From positions 815,001-879,000 of the forward strand of contig NZ_CP022382.1 of NCBI RefSeq assembly GCF_002302565.1: a stretch of 64,000 nt of DNA. Direction: 5' to 3'. Origin of the DNA: Capnocytophaga canimorsus (GTDB lineage Bacteria; Bacteroidota; Bacteroidia; Flavobacteriales; Flavobacteriaceae). The position numbers were made by a program, and so were the translations under genes. Shown here in pieces: positions 43,366 to 52,349 of the stretch. Every line of letters starts with the position of its first letter. The first letter of the stretch is position 1. The notes under the pieces were generated by a model. It was not told the origin of the DNA. It saw only the letters and a program-made list of their open reading frames with translations, and searched no databases.

Positions 43366-43920
43366 CTATCTGACAAAACGAACTTTTTTGATGATAAAAT
43401 AATCGTAAAGAGTCGGGTCAACAGCATAGATTTCTTGGGTTCTGATATTTTCAACAACAACAAAATCGTGGTCTTTAAAAAACGACGATTGAAAATATTG
43501 ATGGATATCATTGCCTAAAAACTTCAACTTCCCTATATAAACTTTAGCTACCCATTCTTTATGCAAATTATTCTTTTTCAGCATATAATTACAAACCAAG
43601 GCAAAAAATTGAGCATATCCCATACAATTGGCTTTTTGAGTTTCTAATAGCAGATTAGGATTATCTCCACACTTTTCAAAAGAAAAAGTTAAAGTTTCAG
43701 AAGTAACTTTTTGAGCAATATTAATAACATTCTCTATATCAAGATCTTCTATAGAAATACCTTCCAATTTTACCTTCAATTCGTTATTATTTAGGGCGAA
43801 ATTTCCTCTATTTCCAACGGATTGATAAGTGATAAGATTGCGATAGATATCACCTCGAAACAACCAACCCATAAGGACAATTACAGCTATAATCCCTAAA
43901 AAACGACGAACATATTTCAT
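43366..43920 (-). CDS. Probable transglutaminase-like cysteine protein, 184 aa
   Basis: A short N-terminal membrane anchor (about residues 7-21, FLGIIAVIVLMGWLF) is followed by a soluble part. The latter holds a plausible Cys-His-Asp triad: C108 region KANCMGYAQFFALVCNYML, His in NDIHQYFQSSFFKDHDFVVVE, and Asp in VDPTLYDYF. This is the transglutaminase-like fold order, and the Cys-Gly context fits. Function unknown; such domains may be proteases or scaffolds. The gene follows menF by 22 bases in the same orientation. The downstream sequence 43130-43365 is AT-rich, and I see no gene there. Confidence 0.62.
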   Translation of the reverse strand: MKYVRRFLGIIAVIVLMGWLFRGDIYRNLITYQSVGNRGNFALNNNELKVKLEGISIEDLDIENVINIAQKVTSETLTFSFEKCGDNPNLLLETQKANCMGYAQFFALVCNYMLKKNNLHKEWVAKVYIGKLKFLGNDIHQYFQSSFFKDHDFVVVENIRTQEIYAVDPTLYDYFIIKKVRFVR

Positions 43921-43942
43921 TGACCTTAAGATATTTATAAAA

Positions 43943-45010
43943 TCAAATTACTGAAAGCATTGTTCGAGCTTTGTTTTGGGTTTCTTGCCATTCGCTTTCG
44001 GGGTCTGATTGACTAACAATTCCTCCACCAACATACACAGAGATGCGCTCTGCAGTGATTTTCATACAACGCAAGTTCACATAAAAGTCTAAAATATTTT
44101 CAGCAATATTTGAAATCATTCCGCAGTATCCCGTGTAAAATTCTCGGTCATATCCTTCATTTTGAGCAATATACTCAAAGGCTTTTTCATAAGGAAAACC
44201 ACAAACCGCTGGTGTTGGGTGCAATTGATTTACGACAGAAAAAACATCTTGTTCCTCTTTGAGCGTTGCTTCTATGTGAGAACACAAGTGCACTACCGAA
44301 CCCGCCCTAACCGTTTGTGGATCTGATACTTGTAACTGATTTACACACTCTTGTATTTTATCTACAATTACATCGGTTACAATTTGTTGCTCTTGTTTTT
44401 CTTTCTCTTTCCAAATGATATCTTTTTGTTCAACATAGGGTTGCGTCCCTGCTAAAGCCATCGTAGTTATCTGATTTCCTTTGATTTTAAGCAATATCTC
44501 GGGTGTTGCTGCTAACCAAGTACCCACTTCAGAATGATAAAATAAATAGCAAAACGCATCAGCGTACTTCTGAGTCATTCTTTCAAAACTTGATAGTGGA
44601 TTTCCTTCTTGTAAAATGCTAATTTCTCGTGAAAGCACTACTTTTTCAATAACTCCGTTTTGAATGGTTTCAATGGTTTGCTCCACCATTTTTTTGTAAC
44701 GGAAAGTTTCTTCCTCATCGTTTGGTAGATTTTCATTAGTGGCAGTTGGAACATCAATTGACTCAATTTGAGCCTGAAAAGCATATTCCGCAGGTAAAAA
44801 AATGGTAGGTTTTTCCTTATCAAAAGGAGCTAAAACAAAACCTTCTACCGAAAAAGAATCATTGAAATAGAACAACTGATTATCTTCCTGATGAATCAGC
44901 TGAATTTGCATACTATTCGGATTTTTAAAAATCACAAAAGGAATTTCTTTTTCAAGCAATTCGGTTGCTTTACCAATAATTTCGTTATATTGAAGCGTAT
45001 TTTTTTCCAA
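43943..45010 (-). CDS. menF: Isochorismate synthase
   Basis: Converts chorismate to isochorismate, the first committed step of menaquinone synthesis. The chorismate-binding domain is clear: EKVVLSREISILQ (around residue 124), YHSEVGTWLAATPEILLKI, TMALAGTQ (about 168), HLCSHIEATL, LHPTPAVCGFPYEKAFEYI and FYTGYCGMI. The C-terminal IYVGGGIVSQSDPESEWQETQNKARTML completes it. Shorter than anthranilate synthase, 355 aa. It lies 24 bases after a hotdog thioesterase gene that fits the DHNA-CoA step, so the pair is a menaquinone operon. The other men genes are elsewhere. Confidence 0.93.
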   Translation of the reverse strand: MEKNTLQYNEIIGKATELLEKEIPFVIFKNPNSMQIQLIHQEDNQLFYFNDSFSVEGFVLAPFDKEKPTIFLPAEYAFQAQIESIDVPTATNENLPNDEEETFRYKKMVEQTIETIQNGVIEKVVLSREISILQEGNPLSSFERMTQKYADAFCYLFYHSEVGTWLAATPEILLKIKGNQITTMALAGTQPYVEQKDIIWKEKEKQEQQIVTDVIVDKIQECVNQLQVSDPQTVRAGSVVHLCSHIEATLKEEQDVFSVVNQLHPTPAVCGFPYEKAFEYIAQNEGYDREFYTGYCGMISNIAENILDFYVNLRCMKITAERISVYVGGGIVSQSDPESEWQETQNKARTMLSVI

Positions 45011-45034
45011 ATGATAAAAAGATTAAGTTATTAT

Positions 45035-45454
45035 TTAAGAAATCGTTACGGTTGAAAGTTTACAAAGTGAAATCAAATTCTGATGCTCATCGGTTACCTT
45101 AATCTGCCAAAGTTGGATGGTTTTTCCACGATGTACGCACGAAGCCTTTGCAAAAACCGTTTCACCTACTTTAACACTTTTCAAGTGATTTGCACTTAAT
45201 TCTACACCACGAACTTTTTGATTTTCAGCCCTAAAAAGAAAAAAAGCAGCCGCACTTCCTACCGTTTCAGCAAGAGAAATCGTGGCACCACCGTGCAAAA
45301 CACCATCAATTTGAGTTAGGTTTTGAGTAACCCGCATTTTAGCTGTCAAATAGTCTGTGCCAACATCAACGTATTCAATACCCAAGTAAGCCATAAAATT
45401 GCCTTTTGAGGTATCATTAAGTTTTTTTAATATTTCGGTTTTATTTATAATCAT
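45035..45454 (-). CDS. Hotdog-fold thioesterase, probably DHNA-CoA hydrolase
   Basis: PaaI/YdiI-type acyl-CoA thioesterase. LTQIDGVLHGGATISLAETVGSAAAF (about residues 43-68) contains the HGG turn and the catalytic Glu/Asp region. GVELSANHLKSVKVGETVFAKA and the GKTIQLWQIKVTDEHQNLI strand are typical of the fold. The position directly upstream of menF suggests hydrolysis of 1,4-dihydroxy-2-naphthoyl-CoA in menaquinone synthesis, which is inference by context; a phenylacetyl-CoA-type activity is the alternative. At 139 aa it is a normal single hotdog domain. Cytoplasmic. Confidence 0.88.
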   Translation of the reverse strand: MIINKTEILKKLNDTSKGNFMAYLGIEYVDVGTDYLTAKMRVTQNLTQIDGVLHGGATISLAETVGSAAAFFLFRAENQKVRGVELSANHLKSVKVGETVFAKASCVHRGKTIQLWQIKVTDEHQNLISLCKLSTVTIS

Positions 45455-45729
45455 CAGAAAAAAGTTATTTTTTGATGGGTAAATGTACAGAAAATCCGAT
45501 TACCTACCATATTTTTTAAATAAGTTTTGCAATTTCGTTAAATTTTTATTTTTATCAAACTTGTTTTAAATACAATACAAAAACCTGTAAATCAAAATTT
45601 TGACATTTATTTCTTTCTTAGATATCAAGTTCAAACAATGAAAATTTTATACTTATTGAGTGTTTTTACTACTCTCCTTTCATAAAAACCTAGTATATTT
45701 GTTTCCTTGAAAAAAAAATAAAATCGGTT

Positions 45730-46332
45730 ATGAGAAAGAATTTTACAATGTGCTTGTTGTTGATTTTTGTATTTATCTTTTCAAAAGGAATTGCTCAAGA
45801 GGTACAACCCAGCGAAAAACGTGAAAACACCATTAGTAATCAGTTTGACGAAGTAATTTCAAAATCAAATTCTTATCAGCATTTTAAGGTCATTGACCGT
45901 TCTAAATTGATGCTTTTACAAAAAAACATTTCAGACACCTTAAAAGGCTTCAAAAATGAGATGCTCGAAAAAAAAGAAACTATTGAGAACCAAAAGAAAC
46001 AAATTGAGCAGCTCAATGTCAAAATAACCGATTTGGAAAAATCTTTGGAGACTACTAATAATGAAAAAGATAGCTTTAATTTCTTCGGAGTACTTATTTC
46101 CAAAGGGTTGTATTCAATTATTATGTGGAGCATTGTTTTGTTTTTAACCTTTTTATTGGTCTTTTACATACTGCGCTACTCAAAAGGTAAAGTAATTACT
46201 CAAAAATCGCTTAAAGATTTGGAGGAGCTACAAGCCGAGTACGAAAGCTACCGTGCATCGGCAATTGACCGAGAGCAAAAAGTACGTCGGCAGTTGCAAA
46301 ACGAAATCAACAAAAACAAAGAATTACGATAA
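45730..46332 (+). CDS. Membrane-anchored coiled-coil protein upstream of trmD, 200 aa
   Basis: Function unknown. It has a signal sequence (to about SKGIAQ), a helical region with a clear heptad pattern (about residues 65-112; KKETIENQKKQIEQLNVKITDLEKSLE), one membrane helix (about 127-150) and a basic C-terminal coiled coil (about 160-200). The arrangement puts the first coil outside and the last inside. Its TAA is followed directly by the trmD ATG, which explains why homologues are often mislabelled as tRNA methyltransferases; nothing in it resembles one. A TATATTTG box at 45694-45701 may be the promoter -7 element. Intergenic 45455-45729 shows nothing else. Confidence 0.8.
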   Translation: MRKNFTMCLLLIFVFIFSKGIAQEVQPSEKRENTISNQFDEVISKSNSYQHFKVIDRSKLMLLQKNISDTLKGFKNEMLEKKETIENQKKQIEQLNVKITDLEKSLETTNNEKDSFNFFGVLISKGLYSIIMWSIVLFLTFLLVFYILRYSKGKVITQKSLKDLEELQAEYESYRASAIDREQKVRRQLQNEINKNKELR

Positions 46333-47010
46333 ATGCGAATTGATATTATTTCGGTACTTCCCGAATTGATAACGAGTCCTTTTGAGGGTTCAATAATGAA
46401 ACGAGCTGTAGAAAAAGGATTGGCAGAGGTTTATTTTCATAATTTAAGAAACTATAGCACAGGAAATTACAAACAAATAGATGATTATCAGTTCGGCGGA
46501 GGGGCAGGTATGGTGATGATGATTGAACCTATTGACAAGTGCATCTCAAAATTAAAAAATCAGCGTAATTATGACGAAATCATCTATATGACCCCTGATG
46601 GTGAAACACTTAATCAAAAAATGGCAAACCGATTATCTTTGTATGAAAACATCATCATTCTCTGTGGGCATTATAAAGGGGTAGATCAGCGGGTGCGCGA
46701 CCATTTCATTACCAAAGAAATTTCCATTGGTGATTATGTCCTTTCAGGGGGCGAACTGGGGGCAGCCGTACTATGTGATGCTGTAATCCGCCTCATACCA
46801 GGGGTTCTTAATGATGAAACTTCGGCACTAACCGATTCTTTTCAAGATGATTTATTAGCTCCGCCCGTGTACACTCGCCCTGCATCGTATAAGGGTTGGG
46901 AAGTTCCTGAGGTTTTACTCGGTGGTAATTTCCCTGAAATTGAGGCTTGGCGTGAACAAAAAGCCTACGAACATACCCTTAAAAGACGACCCGATTTACT
47001 CAAATCATAA
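46333..47010 (+). CDS. trmD: tRNA (guanine-N1-)-methyltransferase
   Basis: Methylates G37 of tRNAs to prevent frameshifts; a SPOUT (knotted) enzyme acting as a dimer. [13 protein letters not shown] starts the protein. [13 protein letters not shown] (about residues 56-68), [13 protein letters not shown] and the knot loop [20 protein letters not shown] (about 135-154) bind [33 protein letters not shown] is the tRNA-binding linker. At 225 aa it is normal. It is translated directly behind the coiled-coil gene (0-base gap). Confidence 0.95.
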   Translation: MRIDIISVLPELITSPFEGSIMKRAVEKGLAEVYFHNLRNYSTGNYKQIDDYQFGGGAGMVMMIEPIDKCISKLKNQRNYDEIIYMTPDGETLNQKMANRLSLYENIIILCGHYKGVDQRVRDHFITKEISIGDYVLSGGELGAAVLCDAVIRLIPGVLNDETSALTDSFQDDLLAPPVYTRPASYKGWEVPEVLLGGNFPEIEAWREQKAYEHTLKRRPDLLKS

Positions 47011-47051
47011 TCATTCACTAAAAATTTAATCACATTTATATCCGTAAATTT

Positions 47052-48821
47052 ATGACCACCGATACGCAAAATTCAGTATTTTTCAAATCGAAAGTTTTAG
47101 GGCATCCCTCTGGGTTATTTATTTTGTTTTTTACCGAAATGTGGGAACGTTTCTCCTTTTACGGAATGCGTGTTTTGCTCATTCAATTTTTAACGGCTAA
47201 AGTACTTTTTGGCGACCCGATGTCCGGCTGGGGCTGGTCTGCCGAACAGGCTGGCGCCCTGTACGGAACTTATGTTATGTTTCTGTATATCACACCCATT
47301 TTCGGAGGAATTCTTGCCGATAAATACATCGGTTCACGTTGGGCGGTAATTATAGGGGCGATTATTATGACCCTCGGACACGCCTCAATGGCTTTCGATA
47401 CTCACGCTACTTTCTTCGCAGGATTGGCTCTTTTAGTTTTAGGAACGGGTTTTTTCAAACCCAATATGCCTGCAATTCTAGGAGCTATGTACAAAAATCT
47501 TCCTGAAAAAAAAGACGGCGCTTATACCATTTTCTATATGGGGGTAAACGCAGGAGCTTTTTTTGGAATGATGCTTTGTGGTTATGTTGCTGAAACTCTT
47601 GGTTGGCATTGGGGCTTTGGGTTGGCTGGTATCTTTATGCTTTTAGGTACTTTTCAGTTTTGGTTGGCAAGCCCCATTATGGGCGATTTAGGTTTACCGA
47701 ATAAGAAAGTGGAAAAATCAGAAACCCAAACCGATGAAACTCTAATCGAAAAAAGAAATCCGTTTACGGTGATAGACTATATACTTATCGCTTTAGTAGG
47801 AGTTATTGGTTTCATATATGCCTTCAATGACCCCCTTTCCAAAAACGGTATCGTGGATATTTTTCACTTTTTAGACACCAATTTAGGAGGGCATTTGCTT
47901 CGCGGACAAACCATTATGATTGTGTTTGCCCTTTTGGTTTTCATTTACTTAGTGATTTCACGTATCGTTCGGTATGAAAAAATTGTCAGAGACCGTATGT
48001 TCGGAGTAATTATGTTAGCCTTTTTCTTGATTTTCTTCTTTATGAGTTTTGAACAAGGTGCTACCTCGTTGGTTTTGGTGGCTCGAGATTACATTGACCG
48101 CCGATTGGAAGGCAACGGACTACTGGTTTTCAACATCATAAATACATTACTCACCATAGTTCCTTTACTTTTGATTTCGTATGTTTTAATCCGATTGGCT
48201 CAAGTAACTTGGAAGAAAATCGCGACCTCAAACCTTGTACTATTCCTTTGTTTTATACTCATTTGGGGGGCTGCCATCTGGATGCTTCAACGCGAGTTTT
48301 CGGCAGAGGTTTCTGAAATTAAAGTATCGTGGTTTTCTATCCTAAACTCTTTCTTTATCATAGCTTTAGCTTCTACCATTTCCAAGATTTGGGACTCAAA
48401 ATACAACCCATCAGCTGCTTTTAAATATGGTTTCGGATTGCTTTTCGTAGCCTTAGGTTTTTTAGTTTTAGGTCTGGGGGCTATGGAGGCATCGGAAGGT
48501 GTAAAAATTTCGATGGTATTTTTGGTTATCACTTACTTACTACATACCATTGGGGAATTGTTCATCTCGCCTGTGGGGCTTTCGTACGTTTCAAAATTGG
48601 TACCTGCTCGTATGCTTGCCTTTATGTTCGGAATGTGGTACATTGCCATTGCTATTGCTCAAAAATTGGCAGCCATTTTAGGCGGACAAGTACAAGTCAT
48701 TAAAGAGAATTATTCGCTAAGTCATTTCTTTTTCCTCTTTACGATTATTCCTGCTGCCGCCGCTGTATTGGTAATGCTACTAAATCCGATTTTGAAAAAA
48801 CTAATGCACAACGTTAAATAA
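47052..48821 (+). CDS. POT-family proton-coupled oligopeptide transporter
   Basis: Imports di- and tripeptides with protons (PTR2/NPF family). TEMWERFSFYGMRVLLIQFL (residues about 27-46) is the E-x-x-E-R-F-x-x-Y/G-G-M signature, and FYMGVNAGAFFG (about 163-174) is the second. About 14 hydrophobic segments follow, with a hydrophilic loop at about 220-240 and a longer cytoplasmic insert. At 589 aa it is longer than DtpA (500), as many Bacteroidota POT proteins are. It lies 41 bases after trmD in the same direction. Such transporters suit an organism that uses peptides as a carbon source. Confidence 0.92.
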   Translation: MTTDTQNSVFFKSKVLGHPSGLFILFFTEMWERFSFYGMRVLLIQFLTAKVLFGDPMSGWGWSAEQAGALYGTYVMFLYITPIFGGILADKYIGSRWAVIIGAIIMTLGHASMAFDTHATFFAGLALLVLGTGFFKPNMPAILGAMYKNLPEKKDGAYTIFYMGVNAGAFFGMMLCGYVAETLGWHWGFGLAGIFMLLGTFQFWLASPIMGDLGLPNKKVEKSETQTDETLIEKRNPFTVIDYILIALVGVIGFIYAFNDPLSKNGIVDIFHFLDTNLGGHLLRGQTIMIVFALLVFIYLVISRIVRYEKIVRDRMFGVIMLAFFLIFFFMSFEQGATSLVLVARDYIDRRLEGNGLLVFNIINTLLTIVPLLLISYVLIRLAQVTWKKIATSNLVLFLCFILIWGAAIWMLQREFSAEVSEIKVSWFSILNSFFIIALASTISKIWDSKYNPSAAFKYGFGLLFVALGFLVLGLGAMEASEGVKISMVFLVITYLLHTIGELFISPVGLSYVSKLVPARMLAFMFGMWYIAIAIAQKLAAILGGQVQVIKENYSLSHFFFLFTIIPAAAAVLVMLLNPILKKLMHNVK

Positions 48822-48848
48822 TTCCAATCATAAGACACTCAATTTTAA

Positions 48849-48885
48849 AAAAGCCCACAGAGATTCTTCTTATCTGTGGGCTTTT
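48849..48885. terminator. Bidirectional terminator between the POT gene and the TonB paralogue
   Basis: AAAAGCCCACAGA and TCTGTGGGCTTTT, a perfect 13-bp stem with an 11-base loop and flanking A/T runs, between convergent stop codons. Confidence 0.85.
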
Positions 48886-48887
48886 AC

Positions 48888-49400
48888 TTAATCATACTTG
48901 AATAATATGGGATAAAAGAAATAAACCGCTACGGGTTTTCCTTGATGCTTCCCTGGAATGAAACGCGGTAACTTCTGAATAATTTCCCGTGCTTTGATGT
49001 CAAAAAACTCATCGGGGCTACGCACATTTGCTATGGTAACACTTCCATCGATATTGATACGAAATTGGACAATAACACGTGTTTTTAATGGCATTTCACA
49101 ATGATGATGCTCAGGATAATACATGTTTTTCTGAATATGCTTATCTAAATTTTCTTTAAAACAATCAAACTGTTTGTCTTTGGGTACATTTTTACAAACT
49201 TCAAACATCGGTTTTTCATCTACTGCATTGAAAGGAAAACCGATATCTTCAACAGAAAAATTTTTGGGATTTATGATAGGCTCACCACAAACAGGTCGGA
49301 TAGAATCGTGTTGGATTTCAACAAACAAATCAATCTCAAAAGCAAAGCTGTTTGAACTTAGAAATAAAATGCTTACCAAAGAAAAGTAATTTTTTTTCAT
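48888..49400 (-). CDS. TonB C-terminal-domain protein without membrane anchor, 170 aa
   Basis: It has a cleavable signal (MKKNYFSLVSILFLSSNSFA) rather than the usual TonB anchor, so the mature form should be periplasmic. The TonB C-terminal-like domain spans about residues 95-170: TRVIVQFRINIDGSVTIANVRSP, then FDIKAREIIQKLPRFIPGKHQGKPVAVYFFYPILF. Four Cys (GEPI, EVCK, FDCF, HCEMP) align with those of the neighbour at 49413-50075. It lies 12 bases behind that gene and arose from it by tandem duplication, as the conserved spacing shows. Whether it can couple to ExbB/ExbD without the N-terminal helix is uncertain; it may bind proteins rather than transduce energy. Confidence 0.85.
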   Translation of the reverse strand: MKKNYFSLVSILFLSSNSFAFEIDLFVEIQHDSIRPVCGEPIINPKNFSVEDIGFPFNAVDEKPMFEVCKNVPKDKQFDCFKENLDKHIQKNMYYPEHHHCEMPLKTRVIVQFRINIDGSVTIANVRSPDEFFDIKAREIIQKLPRFIPGKHQGKPVAVYFFYPILFKYD

Positions 49401-49412
49401 CTTTTTGTGATT

Positions 49413-50075
49413 TTAAGATTGCAGTTTAAAGGTAATAGGGTAAATATATAAAACATTAACAGGCTGTCCGTTACTTGTTCCAGGGATAAAACAAGGCAAT
49501 TTTTCGATGATTTCAGCAGCTTTTCTCTCCAAAGACGGATGCGGGCCTCGCGTTTGCATTACTTCAACTTCTCCTGTTTGGGTAATCCGAAACTTAACAA
49601 AAACTCTACCCTGTACACAAATGTCCCGACAATCTTCTGGATAGCTAAAATGAGCTTTTACGTGTTTGTCTAATTCTTGTTTAAAACATCGGTTAAACTC
49701 TTCTCCCAAAACATCTTTACAGGCTTCAAATTTAGGTTTATCTTGGACTATATAATAAGGTATATCCTGCTCTGGTTCTAATAAAGTATCTTTTACAGCA
49801 AGAATATCCAAAGTGTCGAGTGGTAAACGACAACCACCTTCATATACGTATGTTGTTAGTGGTTGTGTAGGCAAAGGCGGTTCAACAACTATTTGAAAAA
49901 TAGGTTCGTCTAACGAATGGTTAACTTCGGGGAATTGAACCAACTCCATAGGCGATTTTTTAAATTCAGTATTGATAGCCAACAAACTAAAACACGTTAC
50001 TATTACCAGCCCGATGGCAAAATATACTCCTGAAAGGGCTTGTAAATCACATTTGGGTGCTTTTTGGGGTTTCAT
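49413..50075 (-). CDS. TonB-family energy transducer, 220 aa
   Basis: N-terminal membrane anchor (about residues 16-35, VYFAIGLVIVTCFSLLAI), short Pro-containing periplasmic linker and a C-terminal TonB domain (about 150-220): GRVFVKFRITQTGEVEVMQTRGPHPSLERKAAEIIEKLPCFIPG. The domain shares with the neighbour at 48888-49400 a KPxFEaCK ... CFKqeLDKH ... YPEdC pattern. The linker is much shorter than in the 12513-13379 TonB, so it may reach only nearby partners. It is separate from any exbB/exbD genes. 50076-50259 contains the guaA -7 box and nothing else. Confidence 0.87.
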   Translation of the reverse strand: MKPQKAPKCDLQALSGVYFAIGLVIVTCFSLLAINTEFKKSPMELVQFPEVNHSLDEPIFQIVVEPPLPTQPLTTYVYEGGCRLPLDTLDILAVKDTLLEPEQDIPYYIVQDKPKFEACKDVLGEEFNRCFKQELDKHVKAHFSYPEDCRDICVQGRVFVKFRITQTGEVEVMQTRGPHPSLERKAAEIIEKLPCFIPGTSNGQPVNVLYIYPITFKLQS

Positions 50076-50179
50076 AACTTTGCTATTTACTTAGCAAACA
50101 ACCAATTTACGTGCCAAATCGTTTTCAATTTTGGCTAATGTTTTATTTACTTGATAGGTAATAAACAAAAAATAGTTTT

Positions 50180-50187
50180 TATATTTG
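50180..50187 (+). promoter_or_regulatory. Possible guaA -7 box
   Basis: TATATTTG 72 bases before the guaA ATG. I see no TTTG at a good distance upstream, so it is a half-matching promoter. Confidence 0.45.
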
Positions 50188-50259
50188 CCAAGGTTTATTT
50201 CAAACAATGATTTACAAATTCGTTACAATTAACGATTTAATTTATAGAGCATTACATCA

Positions 50260-51786
50260 ATGAACAGTGTACTTATTTTAGATTTTGGGTCGCAATACAC
50301 CCAACTGATTGCCCGTAGGGTTCGAGAGCTGAATATTTATTGCGAAATTCATCCGTACAATCACTTGCCCGAAAATGTTGGTGATTTTTCGGCGGTGATT
50401 CTTTCAGGTTCACCTTTTTCGGTACGAAATGAAGAAGCCCCACACCCCGATTTAAGCCAAATTCGTGGCAAAAAACCCTTACTTGGGGTATGCTACGGTG
50501 CTCAATATTTGGCACACTTCAATGGTGGTGAAGTAGCTCCGTCAAACATCCGTGAATACGGACGTGCCAATCTTACATTCATTAAAGCTGACGAACCTTT
50601 CTTCAAAAATATTCCGCAGAACAGCCAAGTGTGGATGAGTCACAGCGACACCATCAAACAGCTACCACAAAGTGGAGTATGTTTGGCAAGTACCAAAGAT
50701 GTTGCTAATGCCGCCTATCGCATTGAGGGCGAAACCACTTATGCCATTCAGTTCCACCCGGAAGTGTATCATTCTACACACGGAAAACAACTCTTAGCAA
50801 ACTTCCTCATTGAAATTGCAGGAATCACCCCAAGTTGGACACCTGATAATTTCGTAGAAATGACCGTTAAAAATCTTAAAGAACAAATAGGCGATGAACA
50901 GGTAGTTTTGGGGCTTTCAGGAGGAGTGGACTCCACCGTTGCTGCCGTGTTACTCAATAAAGCCATTGGCAAACAATTGCATTGTATTTTTGTGAATAAC
51001 GGACTACTTCGTAAAAACGAATTCCAAAACGTACTCAAACAGTACGAAGGTATGGGGCTGAACGTGAAAGGGGTTGATGCTTCTGAGCGATTTTTACAAG
51101 CTCTTAAAGAGGTTTCCGACCCCGAACAAAAACGAAAAATCATCGGGCGTGTTTTCGTAGAGGTTTTTGATGATGAATCACAAAAGGTAGAAAATGCCAA
51201 ATGGCTCGGACAAGGTACCATTTATCCTGATGTAATTGAGTCCATTTCCGTAAAAGGACCTTCTGCAACCATAAAAAGTCACCACAACGTGGGTGGACTC
51301 CCTGATTTTATGAAACTCAAAGTGGTAGAACCCTTGCGGATGCTCTTTAAAGACGAAGTACGCCGTGTGGGCGCCTCACTGGGTATTGACCCCGAACTGC
51401 TCGGTAGGCATCCGTTCCCCGGACCAGGACTTGCCATTCGTATTTTAGGAGATATTACCGCCGAAAAAGTACAAATGCTCCAAGAGGTCGATGCCATTTT
51501 CATAAACGGACTTAAAAAACACCAATTATACGACAAAGTTTGGCAAGCTGGTGCCATATTGCTTCCTGTTAACAGCGTAGGGGTTATGGGCGATGAGCGT
51601 ACCTACGAAAAATGTGTTGCACTACGTGCTGTGGAATCTACTGACGGAATGACCGCCGATTGGGTACACCTACCCTACGAGTTTTTACAGCAAATTTCCA
51701 ACGAGATTATCAACAAAGTAAAAGGTGTTAACCGCGTGGTTTACGATATCAGCTCCAAACCACCAGCCACCATTGAGTGGGAATAA
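50260..51786 (+). CDS. guaA: GMP synthase (glutamine-hydrolysing)
   Basis: Converts XMP to GMP. The N-terminal class I amidotransferase has nucleophile Cys78 in GVCYGAQ and its partners His166/Glu168 in FHPEVY. The ATP-pyrophosphatase domain carries [14 protein letters not shown] (P-loop, residues 218-231). The C-terminal dimerisation part ends [11 protein letters not shown], as in the family. At 508 aa it is normal (about 510-525). The ATG at 50260 ([20 protein letters not shown]) is standard. A terminator follows. Confidence 0.96.
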   Translation: MNSVLILDFGSQYTQLIARRVRELNIYCEIHPYNHLPENVGDFSAVILSGSPFSVRNEEAPHPDLSQIRGKKPLLGVCYGAQYLAHFNGGEVAPSNIREYGRANLTFIKADEPFFKNIPQNSQVWMSHSDTIKQLPQSGVCLASTKDVANAAYRIEGETTYAIQFHPEVYHSTHGKQLLANFLIEIAGITPSWTPDNFVEMTVKNLKEQIGDEQVVLGLSGGVDSTVAAVLLNKAIGKQLHCIFVNNGLLRKNEFQNVLKQYEGMGLNVKGVDASERFLQALKEVSDPEQKRKIIGRVFVEVFDDESQKVENAKWLGQGTIYPDVIESISVKGPSATIKSHHNVGGLPDFMKLKVVEPLRMLFKDEVRRVGASLGIDPELLGRHPFPGPGLAIRILGDITAEKVQMLQEVDAIFINGLKKHQLYDKVWQAGAILLPVNSVGVMGDERTYEKCVALRAVESTDGMTADWVHLPYEFLQQISNEIINKVKGVNRVVYDISSKPPATIEWE

Positions 51787-51834
51787 AAGTTGGGAAAGAG
51801 AAAGGACAGAAGATAAAGTAAAAGCGAAAAACAT

Positions 51835-51866
51835 AAAAAAGAGCAAACCCTAAGTTGCTCTTTTTT
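51835..51866 (+). terminator. guaA terminator
   Basis: AAAAAAGAGCAA and TTGCTCTTTTTT with an eight-base loop, 48 bases past the stop codon. Confidence 0.85.
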
Positions 51867-52006
51867 ATTATTTAAGTTATGTGGTGTGGTAGTATATGAA
51901 GTTAATTAAAAAGGAAGATAATTTTTGAATAATTTCAAGTTAAAGTTTCCTACATTCAATCAATGATTTTTTTTTGAGGAGTAAGTGGTAAGTTGTCTGT
52001 TCATTT

Positions 52007-52204
52007 TTATTTCTTTTCAAAGAGGCTATCTATCGGGACATCAAGTATATTTGCTATACGCATCAGCATTCGGATAGGTAATTTTTGCTGACCATTTTCT
52101 ATTTTGGCATAAGCAGATTGTGAAATTCCCAATTCCGAAGCCATCATTTCTTGTGAAATACCTTTTTCAATACGTTTTTTGCGGATGTTTATTAAGAAAA
52201 TCAT
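52007..52204 (-). CDS. Small HTH (XRE/Cro-type) regulator, 65 aa
   Basis: A single helix-turn-helix domain: IRKKRIEKGISQEMMASELGISQSAYAKIENGQQKLPIRMLMRIANIL is the five-helix Cro/C1 fold with the recognition helix QSAYAKIEN. There is nothing else in the protein. I prefer the ATG at 52204 (MIFLINIRKKR); nine additional residues from 52231 are possible. It lies divergently from the broken fulvocin C-related gene, and control of that locus is a guess from position. Downstream to 51867 nothing is visible. Confidence 0.85.
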   Translation of the reverse strand: MIFLINIRKKRIEKGISQEMMASELGISQSAYAKIENGQQKLPIRMLMRIANILDVPIDSLFEKK

Positions 52205-52349
52205 AGCTGTGTGGTTATAATTTTCTGGCAAGGTAGCGTTTTTTTACGAAAAAACAAGTATAAAAGTCATTTTATTCTAAAATCGAATAACAAGGTTACA
52301 AGAAAGGAGGTAAATTTGCTGAAAGTATTGAATATAGCTATATGATATT

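Noticed and set aside
43224..43511. A 95-codon frame overlapping the end of the transglutaminase-like gene
   Set aside because: It overlaps a better-supported gene in another frame over most of its length; the remaining tail is hydrophobic low-complexity sequence.
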